Origin: Erpobdella octoculata
Lineage: Eukaryota; Annelida; Clitellata; Hirudinida; Erpobdellidae
Reading direction: 5' to 3'
NCBI GenBank assembly: GCA_963978895.1
Contig: OZ022246.1
Location: 8,408,142-8,472,141, forward strand
DNA length: 64,000 bases
Below the pieces are notes generated by a model, which saw nothing but the letters and a program-made list of their open reading frames with translations, did no database searches and was not told where the DNA came from. Position 1 is the first letter of the stretch. The number at the start of each line of letters is the position of its first letter. Both the position numbers and the translations under genes were made by a program. Positions 54,905 to 64,000 of this stretch are shown one piece after another.

Positions 54905-56170
54905 TCTATATATATAAAAATGAATGTTTGTATGTTAATGGCCTTTATGCATTGCAACACCATTCATCCGATCGTAATGAAATTTTCACACAACCTTGAG
55001 AGTCAAGGGGAATCAAATATAGAGAAAAAAATTTTGAAATCCGTTACAAAATGAGCGGAGCGGAGCGGGTGAGCGAGCGGGAACTATATATATATTTTTG
55101 TGTGTATGTATGTGTGTATGTATGTATGTGTATGTGCATGTATGTGTGTCTGTGTGTGTTTATGTATGTACTAGCGGAGATACCCGGCGTTGCACAGGTT
55201 TTTTGAGGTTTTTCTAATGTTTGTCTCTTTCTCTCCCGTTTCCTTTCCCACCTGCTTTCCCACTCCTGTTAGCTTTCCCGCTTTCCCACTGCCGGTCGCT
55301 TTCCCGCTCCCGGTCGCTTTCCCGCTCCCGGTCGCTTTCCCGCTCCCGGTCACTTTCCCGCTCCCGGTAACTTTCCCGCTCCCGGTAACTTTCCCGCTCC
55401 CGGTCGCTTTCCCGCTCCCGGTCGTTTTCCCGTCCCGGTCGCTGCCCCGTTCCCGCTCACGTTTGCTCTCCTATTCCCGCTCACGCTTGCTTTTCTGTTC
55501 CCGCTCGCTGTCCGTTCCGGGTCGCTTTCCCGTTTCTATAATAGACAAACTAACCCACAAACATTCATATATATATATATAGTCTTAGCAAATCTATTTT
55601 GCGTTTTATAGGCTAACAGAAGTTATGAAAGAATGTAAAAGAGAAAATGAGCGGGAACGGGAACGGGAGAGCAACCGTGACCGGGAATGGGAGAGCAAGC
55701 ATGACCGGGAACGGGAGAGCAAGCGTGAGCGGGAACGGGAAAGCGACCGGGAACGGGAAAGCGACCGGGAACGGGAAAGCGACCGAGAACGGGAAAGCGA
55801 CCGGGAACGGGAAAGCGACCGGGAACGGGAAAGCGACCGGGAACGGGAAAACGACCGGGAACGGGAAAGCGACCGGGAACGCGGAAAGCGACCGGGAACG
55901 CGGAAAGCGACCGGGAACGCGGAAAGCGACCGGTAACGCGGAAAGCGACTGGAATCGGGAGAGCAAGCTTGGAAGGAAACGCGAGCAAGAGAGAAAATCG
56001 ATAACAGAACTTCTTAGCGGGAAAGCGACCGGGAGCTGGAAAACGACCGAGAGCGGAAAAGCGACCGGGAACGCTACGAAAACGGGAAAGTGGAGAAGGG
56101 AACGGGAGCGAGAGAGACAAACATTAGAAAAACCTCTAAAAACCCCGGGCAACGCCGGGTAACCCCGCTA
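54905..56170 (+). mobile_element. Helitron-like element D with an inverted second element inside
   Basis: The 5' end TCTATATATATAAAAATG follows an A at 54904; the 3' hairpin CCCCGGGCAACGCCGGGG-type and CTAG at 56167-56170 precede a T. The interior carries ATGAGCGGAGCGGAGCGGG (shared with 301 and 62232), a GTAT/TGTG microsatellite, an inverted element (55171-55582) and the GGGAACGGGAAAGCGACC minisatellite (about 55730-55880). No protein gene. Confidence 0.85.
55171..55582 (-). mobile_element. Inverted Helitron 3' half within element D
   Basis: It begins CTAGCGGAGATACCCGGCGT, the complement of the Helitron A 3' end, and runs through the complement of the GGGAAAGCGACC minisatellite to ACATTCATATATATATATAT. 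It matches positions 480-797 in reverse. The other end lacks a TC start, so it is a partial copy. Confidence 0.7.
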
Positions 56171-56799
56171 GTTTTAAATAAATTATTTATACTAATTATC
56201 ATACTGTTTAAACTAATGGTTACTTTTCATCGTTTATATAGCCGTTCGTGGGAAAGATTACCTTTGTTTTTTTTAATTGTATCATGTATTGTTATCCAAT
56301 ATAAAACTATGCTGAAAGTTTCAGCTTTCCAGCTAATAGAAAAATTCAAAAAGCTGGTTAAATTTTACTTGCAAGATTTCGTACGTACAGAGAAGCCACA
56401 CACACACACACAAACAGAGATCGTAACCTAATATAAAGTTTGTAAAAATATGTATAATTATTTATAATCTAAAAACAGAAATAGATACCTTCAAACTTAG
56501 ATTATATGTAATACTACAACTGTAAGCACAGCGATAAAAAGATTTGCAGCGTGAGTTTGACCATGACACTGACAACATAGATTTATATTCTTACATGAAA
56601 GCGATAAAATCAGATAAAATAATTAAATATCTATTATAATTGTTTGAATATTTGAAAATTATAGTAAATTTTTTTAAAAACTTCCTTACAAATTGAAAAA
56701 TAGTACAAAAATTATATATGCCAGAATGCCAGCAGTATATAATCTATGGCCAGCAGAGTTTCAAATGGAATTGGTTAAACTGCAGCCTTTATGAAACAA
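56171..56799. other. Spacer with repeat Y fragment (56250-56450)
   Basis: Family Y is recognised by TGCTGAAAGTTTCAGC and CACACACAAACAGAGATCG. The rest is AT-rich with nothing recognised. Confidence 0.55.
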
Positions 56800-57088
56800 A
56801 AATTTCTGGAAAAGAGCCTAATTGGGTTTGACGCCTTTTTAACTGCTGTCATAAGTATCCAGCATTGCGAAAGAATGCAGTTAGGATGATGAGTTTATAT
56901 GTGAGCAGACATTTTCCAGAATGAAGTGCAATAAGTCGGTTCACAGGGCCAGACTTACTGATAATCATTTGCACAACATATTGCGCCTATCAGTGGCTGC
57001 ATTTGATGCTAATGTAGAAGAGCTTTCGCCTGGTACACAAACTCAGGTTTCGCAATGTATGACAATTGCTCCTGAACAGTTAAAATAA
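56800..57088 (+). pseudogene. C-terminal relic of a hAT-derived (GTF2IRD2/ZBED-like) protein
   Basis: Plus-strand translation near 56900 gives YVCEQTFSRMKCNKSVHRAR and LTDNHLHNILRLSVAAFDAN, the conserved end of GTF2IRD2-like hAT proteins (CEQTFS.MK..KS..R..LTD.HL). The start is missing and the frame upstream is broken. Confidence 0.6.
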
Positions 57089-57255
57089 AATGTTTTTTTG
57101 TGTCAACAATACTATTTTGCATTATAGAGTTTTTACAAACAGTTTCTTTACTTTTTAATAGTTAACTTTAATAAGATTACTACAAAAATTAAATAGTTAG
57201 CAGCCAAAATTAAATAAATTTTCATGTTTATTTGAGATGCTTTGTGTGTTCAACA

Positions 57256-57265
57256 GGGACGTCAT

Positions 57266-57327
<62 letters not shown>

Positions 57328-57703
57328 TATTTATATAGCGCTATTTCCGCAGTGTTCAATAGCGCTCGGTCGTGAACTTAGTAAACAGATATGTTTTAAG
57401 TCCACGACGGAAAACTGTGAGAGAAGTAGAGTTAGTAAGAGAAGAAGGAAGAGAGTTCCAGAGATAGGGACCAGAGTAGGAGAAAGAGCGTTTAGCAAAA
57501 GAATGCTTAATAGTGAAGATGCGAGAGTGATTACGAGAAGAAGAACGAAGACCAGACTTAGGAGGGATATGTATTAAATTAGTTAAGTAGAGAGGAGAAA
57601 GGCAATTTTTTATTTTGTACATTATTAAACAGATTTTAAAAATCACCCTATATCTGAGAGGAAGCCAATGGAGAAGAACAAGAGATGGAGAGATTTCAGC
57701 AAA
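57256..57703 (-). mobile_element. LINE ORF2 C-terminus with ATTG tail (CR1/L2-like)
   Basis: The minus strand encodes LHWLPLRYRVIFKICLIMYK, then RSFSYSGPYLWNSLPSSLT and FRRGLKTYLF, ending near 57356. It is followed by GCGCTATATAAATAATTGAT and an ATTG array (57272-57328). This is the classic end of CR1/L2-type LINEs. It is 5' truncated; the frame is open through the recognised part. Confidence 0.8.
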
Positions 57704-58231
57704 ATCTTAGGGGGGCAAGATGTTTTAGGGGCCCACTTAGGGTCCTCTGCGCCTGAGCACAAAACAAAAAATCTGCGCCCCCTGCATAACATCTTTTACT
57801 TCCTGCTCCCAAAAAAACCTGATGACCGGAGGGGGGAGGGTAGTTGAAGCCACTTTTCAAAAAAAATTCGAAACCCTCGTTTTATTTTTCTTCTAAAAAA
57901 TATAATATAACATCTGAGTGAACATAAAAACATTTTCAGCTGTCTCTACGAACAAGGCTTTAGCTATCAAAATCTGCTGTAAATGGTAATTAATATTGAT
58001 GAACGAAGGAAACTATAGTCATTTATTTCTGAAAAAGTTAGTCCAATATGAATACACTGAACCTTCTTTCTGTCACCCCCATGATGTCATCCGGGGCAGC
58101 TTGCCCACCCCCTTAGCAAACCTCTGGGCCCAATAATGCAAGTATCTACTGATTTTTTATGAAACGGATCATATCTTTTTTTGTTAACCTAAACAAGCTG
58201 GCATTTTACATTAAAGTAATTCTAATATCGT
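57704..58231. other. Spacer of transposon-end-like GC-rich fragments
   Basis: Contains GGGGCCCACTTAGGGTCC, related to the degenerate repeat at 59040-59960, and AT-rich sequence. No gene. Confidence 0.4.
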
Positions 58232-59010
58232 CATTTGATAATAGTTTATAGTTCTTTATACTAGGTGTTTTAAAACTCAAATATCAGTATATGTAATATA
58301 TATCCTATATGTAATATATATCAAGTATCCTGTCTTGATTCATAATTTGTTCTTTTTTATCCTCTTTTATCTGGGTTGGAACTAACCGCAAAGGTGTGCT
58401 TATTCGGTCTGTAGAGAGAAAATCATCAGATTGCGGATTGAAGGAATTCAGAATTCAGGCATGCAAGAAGATCACTATTTTCTGTAAATCGTGCGTTTAA
58501 CTTAGACAAAATGCGATCGATTAATGCATACAAAATCTGTTACCTATCTCGTTCCACTTTGAACTGTTCATAACTTTTTCAACACCTCTCCATCTCGACG
58601 TGGACGATCTAGCTTCTTAGTTTTTTTTAACATCTCTTCTTTCTTTCATTCTCTATGGACAGCCTATTCGACCAGGCCACGAATAACGCTAACCATCTTT
58701 ATAACCGGGACGGCATTTTTTCTACATATGGCCGCATCCTATAATTACAAAAGCTTCTGCTTTTCTCTTCTCAAATCTCACTAAAAACACCAAAAAATCC
58801 AACAGGGGCCCATATATAATAACTATTGGTTCACATAAAAGTCCAACTCCGCCTTGCTTTTGCAAGCCAGTCCCAAGCCTGGAGAAAGGAGGAGGGAAAA
58901 GTTAAAAGGATCAAATTATGATCCACGACTGGTAGTACTTAGGTGCTTCTGACACAGCCGTTTCAGTCTTAAAACACTTGGTGTAAAGGACTATAAACTA
59001 TTATAAAAAA
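58232..59010. repeat. Two family X copies in opposite orientation
   Basis: 58232-58390 is plus (GATAATAGTTTATAGTTC, CTGTCTTGATTCATAATTTG); 58835-59010 is minus and ends GGACTATAAACTATTATAAAA with an A-rich tail. Between them (58391-58834) no gene is seen. Confidence 0.7.
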
Positions 59011-59039
59011 AAAAATAAATAATAAAAGTCCGAAGCCCA

Positions 59040-59960
59040 GTCCCCCTAAATGATGTCCATGAGTTTTGAAAGTAACGGTCTGAAAGGTGCCCATATATTA
59101 ACCATGGCCCACTTAAAAGTCAGGAGCCTACACAAAAGTCAGGGAGGGCAACTTAACAGTCAGAGAAGGGCCAGTCAAAAATCAGGAAAAGGCCAGTTAA
59201 AAGTTAAGAGGGACCCACTTGAGTGCCGGGGCCCACTTAAGTGCAGGGGACCAATTTAGTGTAGTGGCTCAAGTGAAAATAAGGGGTTGGGAGCCACTTA
59301 AGTGAGGCGGAGCACTCAAGGGCGGGGAGCCCACTTAAGTGCGGGGAACTACTTTAGTGCCGGGAAACCCACTGAAAAATCCGGGAAGGGCCACTTAAGT
59401 CAGGAGTCAGGAATTTACATAAAAGGCAGGGAGGGCTACTTAACACTTAGAGGGGCCCACTTAGGTGCCGGGAGCCCACTTAAGTGCAGAAGCTCACGTA
59501 AGACCGGAGCCCACTTCAGTGCGTTGGGCTCACTTCAGTGTCAGGTCCTTTAAAGTGCGTGGGACCCACTTCAATGCCGAGTGCCCTTTAAGTACGTGGG
59601 GCCCACTTTAGTACCGGGGCTCACTGAAAAAGGCTAATAAAAATCAGAAGGGGCCTACTAGCTTAGGTTCCGGGAGCCCACTTAAGCGCAGGAGACCACT
59701 TAAGGGTGGGGGCCCACTTAAGTGCGTTGGGCCCACTTTACTGCGTGGGGCCCACCTTTAGTGCCGGGGCCCCCTTAAATACGTGGGGCCCACTTTAGTG
59801 CCGAGGACCCACTGAAAAGTCCGGGAATGGCCACTTAAAAATCAGGAAGGGCCCACAAACTTAAGTGCATGGGGCCCATTTTAGTGATGGGGCCCACTTA
59901 ACTGCGTGGGGCCCACTTTAGTGCCGGGGGCCCACTGAAAACTCAGGGGGGCGATCGCTC
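59040..59960. repeat. Degenerate GGCCCACTTAAGTGC repeat region
   Basis: Dozens of imperfect units of GGGGCCCACTTAAGTGC(C/G)GGG, some with GAAAAGTCCGGGAAGGGCC. It is far richer in GC than its surroundings. It ends in GGGGCGATCGCTCCCCCCTG and CCCTAATTGACGTCCCTGG, a transposon-terminus-like phrase. The open frames in it are repeat translations. Confidence 0.8.
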
Positions 59961-60157
59961 CCCCCTGCCCCCCCTAATTGACGTCCCTGGTGTTCAACCA
60001 ACTATTATTTACTTTTTTCGAATTCGCTCCTTAGTTGGAAGTGCCTCAGAGGAAGAGCTTTGCTTTTCAAACTGGCAGCCCGTCGTATGTTTCAAAAATA
60101 TGTTTCCAAAAATGTTGGCCACCCCTGGTTTAGCGCCACACACACACACACACACAC

Positions 60158-60901
60158 TAGAGAGTGACACTGGGACAACATTTCTTCCCCATCCCCACCC
60201 CGCAAAGAAAACTTTCTTCCCGTCCCCTCACTGTCCCCTCGCCCCATGTCCCCACCCCCTCAATATCTGTCCTTATCCCCTACCCATCCCCGCAGCTATC
60301 ATTCCCAAACCCTCATTATCCCAGCATTTTAAATTTTTATGCAAGTTTATTTTGAAGTTAATTATTAAAAAAGTTTGCAAAAAGATAGTTAGGTTTTAAA
60401 TGAAATAAGAAAGTAAAAAATATTAGTTCTTTAATCCATGAGTGCCTTGACATTTGTCGAATCGCAAGCGTTCACTTTTAATTTAAATTAATTTTTCGAT
60501 GTCGCATTTTCCCATTTCCATGTTATTTAAACTACAAGCGAAAATATACTATTGAAATTAAACCGATTCAAGACCAAGACATTCAACCGAAATGAAATAC
60601 GAAAAGAAAGATAGTCCGGTAGAATTAGCTGAACAAAATACAAAGACGATAAAACAAAGTAAAAAAAAATAAAAAAATATTTTTTTTGAATTTTTAAAAA
60701 TTAGTTTAAAACTTCATTACCGTCCCCGCGGAATTACCGTCAACATTTTCCCCATTACCGCAAATTCCCCCCCCCCATTTTTTCCCCGTTACCGCGCGGT
60801 AATGGTGAAATTATTGAAATTTGTTCCCGTTACCGCGGTATAACCGCGGTAACCGCGGTATTTGGTATTTACCGCGGTCGGTATTACCGTGTCACTCTCT
60901 A
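60158..60901. mobile_element. hAT-like short element rich in CCGCGGTAA motifs
   Basis: The left end TAGAGAGTGACACTGGG and the complement of the right end, TAGAGAGTGACACGGTAA, form the inverted repeat. The interior has CCCC-rich and ACCGCGGTAACCGCGG-rich subterminal arrays. I found no 8 bp target duplication, so the exact borders are less sure. No transposase. Confidence 0.6.
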
Positions 60902-60904
60902 ATT

Positions 60905-61150
60905 TTGTTCACAACTCCGAGTTCGGGTATTAGGCTTATACATTTTCGGGTTCGGGTATCAAGTTTTCACATTTTCGGGTTCGAGTTCGGGTATCAAGTT
61001 TTCTCATTTTCGGGTTCGGGTATCAAGTTTTCACATTTTCGGGTTCGGGTTCGGGTATCAAATTTTCACACTTTCGGGTCCGAGTTCGGGTTCGGGTATC
61101 AGAAAAAGACCGGGTAGTACCGAACTCGGGTTCGGGTACCCGTGACATCC
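60905..61150. repeat. TTCGGGTTCGGGTATCAAG tandem repeat
   Basis: About five units of roughly 35-45 bp (TCACATTTTCGGGTTCGGGT), ending in CGGGTACCCGTGACATCCC, which resembles a hAT terminus. It immediately follows the preceding element. Confidence 0.75.
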
Positions 61151-62070
61151 CTATCTAGTTTTAATCTTGTCACATATTCACAAAAATCAAATCACATTTA
61201 AACCAATAGATATTTTAAAGTTTTATTTCGGTAGGGTTAGAATATTTGAATCCCCAAAACTATTCTGGCACTGGTTTTAGTGAAACAATTGGGATCCTAT
61301 GTTTATATGACCATTAAAGAATATAGTTCCGAATTCAATGAGTCATTTAAAATAGAAGCTTCATGCACGATAGCTGCTCACAGAATTTGAGCTCAGAATT
61401 TTCGCTTGGTATGAGTTTTGGTCGCATATAAAACTCATTAGAGAAATCTGGAAAAATGACTTTTGACTCAATTAAATGAAACATCATTGTGCTACAATGT
61501 AGCAGTAAATAAGTTTTATTACAGAACATTTTCTTAAAAAACTTGTAAATATTAATAAACAACTTCTACATTTTGAAAAGAAGAAATAATCACAATCTCT
61601 TGACATAAACAAATCACTGACTAAACTCGTCCTTAGGCACCAAGAAGTTATACAGTTAACAATTTTCTTAACCACGTAACACCGGAGGAATGAACCTTTT
61701 TTTGGTTTTCAACGTTGCTTGGTTGTTATCCACATTGAAGACCTGCATATAATTTACTTGTTAACAGATATTTTAAACTCTTTCTTTTTGTTAAAAATAT
61801 TGTGAATTTGTATTTATATTTTGAATTTATTGTATAGATGTGGCTGGGATAACCTCGGGTATAGATAGACATGCTACTAAGAACATCAAGTTGTCTAATT
61901 CTTATACTTATAATAATGTGCATAATATTGCACAATATGTTTCAATACAAAAAACTGTTTTTACGTTTTTATCCATGTCGCAGTTTGGCACAAGCTGTCT
62001 AATAATAGATTAGTTTCAATTTACCAGAAAAATGATGAAAGATATTATTAAATAATAAAATATTTGTTTA
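61151..62070. other. AT-rich spacer, no gene recognised
   Basis: Only short random frames. It probably belongs to the long intron of the - strand gene. Confidence 0.4.
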
Positions 62071-62675
62071 TCTATATATATAAAAATGAATGTTTGTATG
62101 TATGTATGTATGTATATAGGTATTGTATTCATGCATTGCTACACCATTCATCCGATCGTAATGAAATTTTCACACAACCTTGAGAGTCAAGGGGAATCAA
62201 AAATAAATTTTTTTTTGAAATCCGTCACAAAATGAGCGGAGCGGAGCGGGTGAGCGAGCGGGAACTATATATATATGTATGTGCGTATGTATGTGTGTAT
62301 GTATGTATGTGTATGTGCATGTATGTGTGTCTGTGCACACACAGACACACATACATGCACATACCCGGAAAGCGACCGGGAACGCGGAAAGCCACTGGAA
62401 TCGGGAGAGCAAGCATGGAAGGAAACGCGAGCAAGAGAGAAAATCGATAACAAAACTTCTGAGCGGGAAAGCATGGAAGGAAACGCGAGCAAGAGAGAAA
62501 ATCGATAACAAAACTTCTGAGCGGGAAAGCAATCGGGAGCTGGAAAACGACCGAGAGCGGAAAAGCGACCGGGAACGCGACGAAAACGGGAAAGTGGAGA
62601 AGGAAACGGGAGCGAGAGAGACAAACATTAGAAAAACCTCTAAAAACCCCGGGCAACGCCGGGTAACCCCGCTAG
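62071..62675 (+). mobile_element. Helitron-like element E, complete 605 bp
   Basis: 5' end TCTATATATATAAAAATG after an A; 3' hairpin CCCCGGGCAACGCCGGGT and CTAG at 62672-62675 before a T. It shares the 5' half with element D. It contains a perfect 25 bp palindrome (62311-62364) and a tandem repeat around 62410-62530 (GAAAGCATGGAAGGAAACGC). It is the cleanest member of the family in the window. Confidence 0.9.
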
Positions 62676-62795
62676 TTCTCAATAAACAAAACAAATAACT
62701 CAGTGCAATTTATTACACGTTAATAATTTAAAGAAAATTACATGGAAAAACTCAAGATCTCACTCATGTGGAAGCAGAAAATCTCAAATACTTAC

Positions 62796-64000
62796 TTTGG
62801 CGTTTGAATGATCCTTGTCTGATTAAGGAATTATATCAATGAAAATAAAAAAAAATACAGTATCAGAAATGTAGTACACTTGGAAGATTTTATCTAAATT
62901 AAAAATCACCTAGGGTTGTGTTGACAGATGTCTTGAGTGTTTCAGGATTAGAAACATCAGGATTGGTGGTAGTACTGTCATCTGTACAACTTGACTGAAC
63001 AATATCCATTCGTAAAACTTCCTCTTTCACTCTGCAAACTGAAATAACATAAATACAAAATGGAATTTATTATTTTGTTCTTAAAAAGTTTAAAAATCTT
63101 CAATTCCAAATGTCATTGGAAGCAATCAATAATCACAACTAGACATGAGATTTCACTTAACAGTTCCAATCTTTAAAAAAACTGAACTTGTATTCTTAAT
63201 TGTAAGTTGATTCATTTACAGTTTAATCGTTTACAGAATAAAATGTAAATGAATCAACTAGCTGCCAACAGGCTTCATACAAACTCATACCTGTGATAGA
63301 ATTCAAAATAAAATAATTTTCTCCAATAACAAATTACCAGTCTCAAGTGATGGAGAATCTGTAACAGATACAGTTTGTTCAGCACTAATTTCATTTGATC
63401 TTTCTGGACACGAATCATCTGAAACTTTCTTTTTTTTCACCTGTAAACGTGATTATTTAGCACAAATTTTGTAAACTATTGGCAAACGAAATTCCTTTTA
63501 GCTGTCTCAAATACTCCAGAACACGAAGCATCAAAGTTGGTGTCAATTTCCTTATCTGTAGCACCAGATTGGTCAGGTTTACAAGACATCAGATAATGTT
63601 CTTTTCTTGTTTTTAGTAAATACTGGGAGCCGTTCATTGGCAGTCTTGTTTGTTGTTTTCTTAAGTGCATCAGACACATCAAATTTGGTTCCAGAAGAGT
63701 CAGGTTGACAAGTTGTGGGTTTTTTTCTTTTTAGTAATAGATGGTAATAGATGATCTTTTTAGCTTTATTTTTTGTTGCCTCAAGTATCAAATTTACTAC
63801 CATTTCCCTCATTTTTAGTTCCAGAAGAGTTAGATGTTGTTTTCTTTTTATTAGTAGATGGTGGGAGTTTTTCTTTTTGATTTTATTTATTGGTTTTTCT
63901 AGTACTTCAGAAGACACAATTTTGCTACCAGCTTCCTCATCTTTAGTATCAGAAGAGCTAGGTATACAATCAGCTGTTGTTTTCTTTTTATTAGTAGACT
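62796..64000 (-). CDS. Upstream exons of the homeodomain-like gene (serine/lysine-rich), partial
   Basis: Three exons with good splice sites and fitting phases: 63440-63338 (KKKKVSDDSCPERSNEIS), 63038-62910 (VKEEVLRMDIVQSS...), and a 23 nt microexon 62818-62796 (DKDHSNAK). The microexon ends in phase 0, which matches the exon at 49670. Further upstream, 63488-64000 holds exonic-looking sequence (GATDKEIDTNFDASCSG; EVLEKPINKIKKK) in about 100 bp repeats rich in Lys, Ser and Thr. Frame changes at A-runs there mean it is either decayed, made of several small exons, or affected by sequence errors. The gene continues beyond the window. Linking it to the 46.7-49.7 kb exons is an inference from phase alone. 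Confidence 0.45.

Noticed and set aside
59050..59553. Two open frames (69 and 83 residues) in the GC-rich block
   Set aside because: They follow the degenerate GGCCCACTTAAGTGC repeat and have no recognisable domain.

Overview
This window is from an invertebrate animal nuclear genome, AT-rich and crowded with transposable elements. Animal origin is shown by two intron-rich host genes: an ortholog of the cytosolic iron-sulfur assembly factor CIAO2B (FAM96B) and a class V aminotransferase of the isopenicillin-N-epimerase-like type. The mix of hAT, pogo, Helitron, Gypsy, LINE and Penelope-like relics would fit a cnidarian or another early-branching or marine invertebrate. I cannot place it further from sequence alone.

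Layout. 1-9.8 kb is a stack of nested insertions: Helitrons, an 0.9 kb hAT element, a duplicated aminotransferase exon 1, a MULE fragment, and a Russian-doll pair of hAT-type elements (3870-8417 enclosing 4163-8197) that itself contains Helitrons and long microsatellites. 9.8-14.4 kb holds another hAT deletion derivative, a 612 bp ATGT array, a decayed hAT-like transposase and a small Helitron. 14.88-19.19 kb is a complete Gypsy-type LTR retrotransposon with an uninterrupted 1331-residue Gag-Pol frame, identical 128 bp LTRs and a 5 bp target duplication. 19.7-25.9 kb is the host-gene island: CIAO2B (+ strand, 5 exons) and the aminotransferase (- strand, 8 exons) converge on each other. 26-46 kb returns to repeats: LINE 3' ends, a 2.6 kb element with 21 bp perfect terminal inverted repeats carrying a cysteine-rich protein relic, a tRNA-like SINE pair, a SAP-domain Gag relic, a LINE split by a pogo-type element, and a 2.5 kb hAT element with another pogo-type element nested in it. 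46.7-64 kb contains, on the - strand, exons whose reading phases all join into one model: a serine/lysine-rich N-terminal part (62.8-64 kb) and a C-terminal part with a divergent homeodomain-like region and an acidic tail (46.7-49.7 kb). The 13 kb between them holds a 2.46 kb hAT element, a Gypsy relic, two Helitrons, LINE and hAT relics and simple repeats.

The strongest single observation is that the first intron of CIAO2B has the hallmarks of a minor-spliceosome (U12-type) AT-AC intron. Many transposon boundaries can be fixed exactly because target-site duplications are intact, so insertion order can be read directly. No tRNA gene that looks functional, no rRNA and no CRISPR array was seen.
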